Assembly (NCBI GenBank): GCA_910588645.1
Contig: CAJUOY010000031.1
Location: forward strand, 1 to 8,554
Length of the DNA stretch: 8,554 nt
Direction: 5' to 3'
Source of the DNA: an uncultured Christensenellaceae bacterium
GTDB lineage: Bacteria; Bacillota; Clostridia; Christensenellales; Borkfalkiaceae
Shown here: positions 1 through 6,100 of the stretch, piece by piece
How positions within the stretch are numbered: the stretch's first letter is position 1
Layout: every line of letters starts with the position of its first letter
Made by a program: the position numbers and the translations under genes
Notes under the pieces: model-generated
Databases searched by the model: none
What the model saw: the letters and a program-made list of their open reading frames with translations, nothing else
Told to the model about the DNA's origin: nothing

Positions 1-187
1 CCGCTAACGTATAGTTAGGGTTGGACAGGCTCACCGCCGTTGCCGTGTGCTTGCCCGCGTCTTTCGCACCGCTCACCGTTATCCCGCACTCGTCGTCGCC
101 TATAAGATTGGTTATCCGAACTTCCGGCTTCTGCTCTAAAGAGTTATACACGTAAGGCCCCGTGGGTACGTCCCACTCAAGCTCTAC
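1..187 (-). repeat. YDG-type Ig-like domain, cut by the left window edge
   Basis: Residues 2790-2851. It has VELEWD, VYNS (140-151) in place of VYDG, LEQKPEVRI, DAGKHTATA and LSNPNYTLA, then the window ends. Its place after two YG domains fits the start of a fifth triad. The protein therefore continues past the left edge. Confidence 0.85.
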
Positions 188-3100
188 TGTATACGGCAGA
201 ATCGTCACTACCTCCGTGATCTCTCCGCCCAAATAGTCCGTTGTGTCCTCGACTACTATGTGCACGTTCACCGTGCCCGCGCGTACCGGCTTAAACGTCG
301 AGCCTTCGATTACCGCTTCGCCGCTGCCGCCGGCCTCGATCTCGTATCTCACGAAATCGTTGTTCGTTACCGTCGTGATGTTCAGACTGAGATCCGTGCC
401 GTATACCGTCTCTTTATCTATCAGATTGTATACCGCCGGGCTCTTGTCTATTAAAAGCTCCTTCTCGATCTCGCACGCCTCGTAGTTGCCCGTCGCCTGG
501 ATGTATACCTTGACTATGATTGTTCCCGCGCGCACAGGCGTCAATAAGCCCGTTGAAGATACCGTCGCAGAGCCCGCCACGTCCGTTACGGAGTATACCA
601 TCTGGCCGCCGCTCACGTTGCCCGTTACTATGATCTGATCGGGCGTGCCGTAGATAAAGCCCGTGTTAGCGATTTCTGCGTTCGCGATCGTTGCGCGCCT
701 GATTATAAACTCCACCGACGGATAATCGCTCTGTGCCGGCACGCTTATATTGCCGTTTTCGTCTACCGTTATCTCTACAAGCGTATAGTTCTCGTTCGAA
801 AGCTCCAACGCCTGCGCCGTGTACGTTCCCGCGTTCACCTGCGACGTTTCGATCCTAGTCACCAGTACGCTGTCGCCCGCGATTATGCTCGACGTAGTAA
901 CCTCAGCCGTTGGCTTATGGCTCGTTCCGTCGTATACAAACTCCAGGTTATCCCATTCAAGTTCTACCAACCTCGGCAGTATCGGCAGTTCGAACGCCCA
1001 TTCTCCGCCCGCGTAGTGGTCCGTCTCCGTCGTCGTCACGTAGACCGTTATCTTGCCCACGTGCGTAGGCATAAGCTTCCTGCCGTCCTGGTCCGCCGTA
1101 CCCTGAGTGCCGCCCGTCATATTCTCTACACGCAGGCCGCTCAGCTGCGCGTTCTCGATATTGTTCTCGAACTCTATCGTATACTCGCTGCCGTACACCG
1201 CCGCAGGCGTCTGCAATCTTATGGGCGCGTCGCCGCGGATTACACGCACAGGTCGCTGTACCTGTTTTGCTTCCACGTTGTCGTTACCGCCGATAACCAC
1301 TATTATGGATACCACGCCAATCTTCAAAGGCGTTAAAACGAAATCGTCCGAAAGCTCCGCAACGTCCGTTGCGCGCTCGAACATAAACGTTATCTCGCCC
1401 ACGTTACTTATTACATTTCCTTCATCGTTAAAGCACTCGGCTTCAAGCTGTAACGTTTGTCCGTACTTAACTTCGTCAGCTTTAAGGCGCACAGTCACGT
1501 TCGCCTTGTGGATTACGAACGTTGTTTCAAGATCTTCCTGCGAGATGCCAGTTAGCGTATAGTTAGGATTGCTGAACCCGATTATCCGTGCGTTGTACGG
1601 CGTTACGCTCGCGTCGATTGCGTCGATCTTCTGACTCGTCGCAGGATCGTAAGCCTCGATCACAGGATCGCACGTTGTGTTCGTTATAAGCCCCGATAAC
1701 GTCGCCGTTGGTAATATAGGATTGCCCGTATAATAGAAATCCCGTTTATCCCAGGTGATTTCCAACGTCTTTGCCACGATCTCGAACGTTACCGTATTGT
1801 TCGTTCCCAGTACGTAGTTCTCCACGTAGCGATCGTCGCCGTTTAAGATACCTTTCAGGCTCGTTACCGTGCCGCCATATACCCCGACGTCGCGCCCGCC
1901 TATCCAGTTGAAACCGATGTGCGTAGCGTCTTCCGGAAGTATATCCGTTGCTATCTCGGGAAACTGATATTCGCCGTTGTATTCCAGTTGCGGTCTTGTA
2001 TTAGGCCACTCGAATTTTACTTCCCTGGGCTTGATTTCGATTTCGAAACTGTACGTCTTTGCTACGTAGTTCGAGCTCTCGTGCATTTCGATCACAAACC
2101 TGATCTTGCCTATGTGCCGCCCCATAAACGTGTTCGTGCCGTCTGCAAAGTAGCCCATGCCCTTCTCGTTTGCTATCTCGATTGCATCATACGAGTATTC
2201 TGCGTCCTCGCCGCCTATCACTTCCACGCTCGTCGGAGTGCCGTAGATATATTCCGTCGCGCCAAGGCTCAGCTCTGCTACGCCCTTCGATACCCGCATT
2301 ACCGCTTCTTCCCAGTTGCCTTCCGCATTCGACGCCAGGAAGTTGTTCGTCTCCTCTACGTATACCCGGATTACGAACGTACCCGCCGACGGCGGCATAA
2401 GCTTGTTGCCCGTGATGTCCTCGAACATACTCTCGTCCGGACGTACGTTGTTTACGTACGGCGCGATCTGGTACTTTATGTCGCTTGCCAAATATTGGTC
2501 GGTTATATCGTACTCGTAGTTCTCCCGGTTATAGATGCTTGCGCCGATCTTAACAGATAATTCCTGCTCTACTCCGTACGTCGCCAATATCGCCTGTTCC
2601 GTTTCGTCTACAACTAGCTTTACTCGGATCGTGGCTTTATTGATTATAAACTCATGAGTACCGCCGTTCGCTCCCTCTACCGTGTAATTCCGATACGTCA
2701 GGTTGTCGTCGTTAAGTCCCGTTAAGTATACCGCACGCGCAGTATGCGTACCCGCCTCGGTTTGCCCGCCGCCTACCGTTACGCCTACTTTACCGGCGTC
2801 TTCAAACTCGTACGTAGACGCGTCGATCTCCGCCGTAGGAATATGCACGTATCCGTCGTACGTAAACTCCTCCGAACTCCAGTTCAATGTTACCGGCTTA
2901 GGCTTGATTGTAAACGTCAGCTCCTCTTCCGTCTCGTAATAGTACGAGTTCTCCGTCGCCGTTACCTTTATAGTTACGTTGCCCGCACGCATTGCCCTGA
3001 ACGAATTGTCGGTGATCTGTTCCAACGAACCCGAGCCGTCCTTGACCTCGTAACTGTATACGATCCCGTCGCTGTGCGCGTACTCCTCTATATTCATTTC

Positions 3101-6100
3101 GAACATCTCGCCGTATATTGCGCTGTCCTGAGTGAGTTTTATCGGCGATTTGCCGCGGTCGATATAGATCGTCGTGTCCGCCGACCGCGATTCTTCGGTA
3201 TTAGCAGTACCATCTACCTTTGCGTATACCGTAACCGTGCCGATTCGATCGGGTATATATATTCCGTTCTCGATCTCCGTCTCTACACGCTCGCCCGTGC
3301 TCTCGTCCACCAGATAATACCGCACTTCGCCGTACTTCTTGGTCTCCTCGCCGCCGGGGAACGTCGCGCGGATCTGTAATGCCAACTCCTCGCCGTACGA
3401 CGCGTCCGTTGTCGTGATCTCTATTATCAGTCCCGTAGACGTGATCTTATAGTCGTGCGTAGGGAAGTACTTTGTTGGAGATTCTTCCTCGCCCACGTCG
3501 TGCCTGTTATATAACGCGTAGTTCTCGTTCGACAGCGTCTGCGCTACTGCCGTGTATTCGCCAACGTCTACCCCCGCGCCGCCGACCGTTACCGCGCATA
3601 CGTCGCCGGGGAGTATCCCCTCAAGCTCCGCTGTCGGCGCGTGCTCCTTGCCGTCGTATACGAAGCTGTCTCCACTCCAGTTTACGCTTACCACTATCGG
3701 TAAAATTTCGATATTTAATACGTACTCAGAATTCGAGCCGTCGTTCCAGCAATAGCCTTCGCGCAAATAGAACGTTACCGTGTACATCCCCGCGTTGATC
3801 GCCGTAAAGTCCGTCCCTCTGAGGTTCACGCCCGCCGGCAGCGGACCGTACATCATATATTCCGGCGCGTACTCGCTGATCACCACCTGCTCCGCGCCGT
3901 TGTACGTCGGCGAACTCTGGACAACTGGCTTTGATACGGGGATACCCATCGAGCCTTCCATCTTCGGACCGTCTCCGTTATCCACGTACGTCACCGATAC
4001 CGCCGTCTTCGTGTCATCCGAAATGAACACCATCATCGGCAGTATCGTGTTGTGCTCCCAATAGCCGTTTGTGAATACGCCCGCGTTGTCCCGAGTCACG
4101 TAGATCGCCGCTTCTTCGCGCACAAACTCGGAGACTATGTTTATAAGCCTCGAAGGGATTGTTATATACACGTTGCAGGGCTCGCCCGTGTTCGTCTCGT
4201 TGCCGTTGACCTTTGCCGTTCCGCCCATATTCAGAATTGCCGACGAGTACGCGCGCACGCCGTTCATGCCGATATTGCCCGTGATCTCGCCGCCCGTCAT
4301 AGTGAACGTGCCCGTCGCGGGAATATATACGCCCGAACCGCCGCCCGTCGTCTTCGACGTGCCGCTTGCTATATTGCCGCGGATTACGCCGCCGCTCATC
4401 TCGAACGTGCCCGCGTCGTATACGCCGCCCGACGAGATTCCGGTGTTCTCCGAAATCACGCCGCCGCTCATTATCATCTGCGCCGTTGCGCTGTTGACTA
4501 CGTATACCCCGCCTACGCTCGTGCCGTTGTTATTTCGGATCGTGCCCCAACTCATATCGAACACACTGCCCGCTGCTACGTACACGCCGCCCGCTAAGCC
4601 GTTATTGTTCGAGATCACGCCGCTTGTCTCGCTGTCCTCCGTGCCGCGCACCATAGACATCCTGCCGCCTGCGATATATACGCCGCCCCCGTGAGTCGCG
4701 CGGTTATCCGTGATATGGCCGCCCGTCATCTCGAACTCGCCGTCCGCCGCTACGTATACGCCGCCTGCGTTCGTGCCCGTGTTGCCCGTGATCGTGCCTC
4801 CGCCCATTGTGAAGCTGCCGCGTACGTGCACCGCGCCCGACGTCGAGCCTGTGTTGCCCGTCATCGTGCCGTTTTCGAAAATCACTCTGCCGCCCGGACC
4901 CACCACTACGCTCGCGCCGCCCGAATTGTTCCGCCCGCCGGTGATTCGTCCCGAGTGCTCGTCGGTTAAATCCGTGATCCTGAGTACGCCCTCTACGTAG
5001 ATTACGTAGCCGTTGGATCTCACGCCCGTCAATGCGCGGTCCAATACGTAACTGTTCAAATCCAGGATTATATCCGCACCCTTCGGTACGTACAAACCGC
5101 CGTTGATATAGCAGTCCTTTGCCGTGCCGAACGCCGTCGCGTAAGACCGGTTGCTCTCCGCCGTCCAGTCGCTGTGCATCGTGAACGTCTGCTGTAAACC
5201 GTTGTTCTTCAGACTCGTCAATACTGCGTAATCCCAGTTCATCGAGTTGTCTTCCGTTGTCATTACGCCTTCGTAATAACCACGTACCGTATCTCCGTCT
5301 ACTCCGTAGATAGGATCCTCCGATACGAACTTCGTGTTCGGATTGACCGTCGCAGGGTTATTGTCCGGTCCGTACTGGTACGTGAACGCACCAAGCCCCG
5401 ATCGGGTTACGCCTATTAATACTTGATTGTTTAACGTCGAGACTATGTTTATAAGCCCCGTATTCGAGACCATAAACACGTTGCTTGCGCTGTCGTCCGC
5501 TTTCTTGTTGCCGTTGATCTCTATGCTGCCGCCTAAATTGATCTCGCTGTTTGCAGGTACGTATACCCCGCCGTATGCGCCGATATTGTTTGTTACCGAG
5601 CCCCCGATCATCGTATACGTGCCACCTACGTATACGCCGCCCGCAGACGACGTGCCCGTGGATTCGTTCTCTGTGATGTTACCGCCCGCCTGCGTGAACT
5701 CGCCGCCTACCGCGATATATACCCCGCCAGCTCGCGACGCCGTCTGGTTCCAGCCGCCCGTCACGATTCCCGTGCCTGCCGTAGAATTATCTTCGAGCCG
5801 GAACTTGCCGCCTACGTGGATTACGTAGCCGTTTGTTCTCGCGCTAGTCAACACGCCGTCCTTCTTTAAGCCTCTGTCTACCGTGAATCCGTTAAGATCC
5901 AACACGATATTCGCGCCCTCGGGGACGTACAGCGCGCCGTTCGAATAGCCCGGTAAACTGTCCGGTCCGAACGACTTCGAATAATACACGTTGTCCGGAT
6001 CCGCATTCCAGTCGCCAGTCAGCTTCACCGTCCACTGCGCCCCGTTCTGCGCCAGACTCATCTTTACCGCATACGACCAGTTCAATGCGTTGTCGTCCGT

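Noticed and set aside
1502..2023. Possible frameshift or decayed gene segment at the register break
   Set aside because: The frame is open and both domains keep the W strand, central strands and closing motif, so it is a change in domain order, not a pseudogene.
4137..4694. Plus-strand open frame of 185 codons rich in YTPP and PPV motifs, and similar plus-strand frames elsewhere (for example 1919-2560, 2744-3379, 7284-7616)
   Set aside because: They are antisense shadows. The YTPP repeats are the reverse complement of codons for GGVY in the minus-strand protein. The minus frame has a coherent domain structure over 2851 codons, whereas the plus frames have no recognisable domains and end where the sense repeats change.
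4200..4930. Possible CRISPR-like or simple tandem DNA repeat because of recurring cgccgcccgtcat and gcccgtgat words
   Set aside because: Spacing is irregular, copies are diverged, and every copy is in frame and encodes a beta-helix rung, so this is protein-level repetition.
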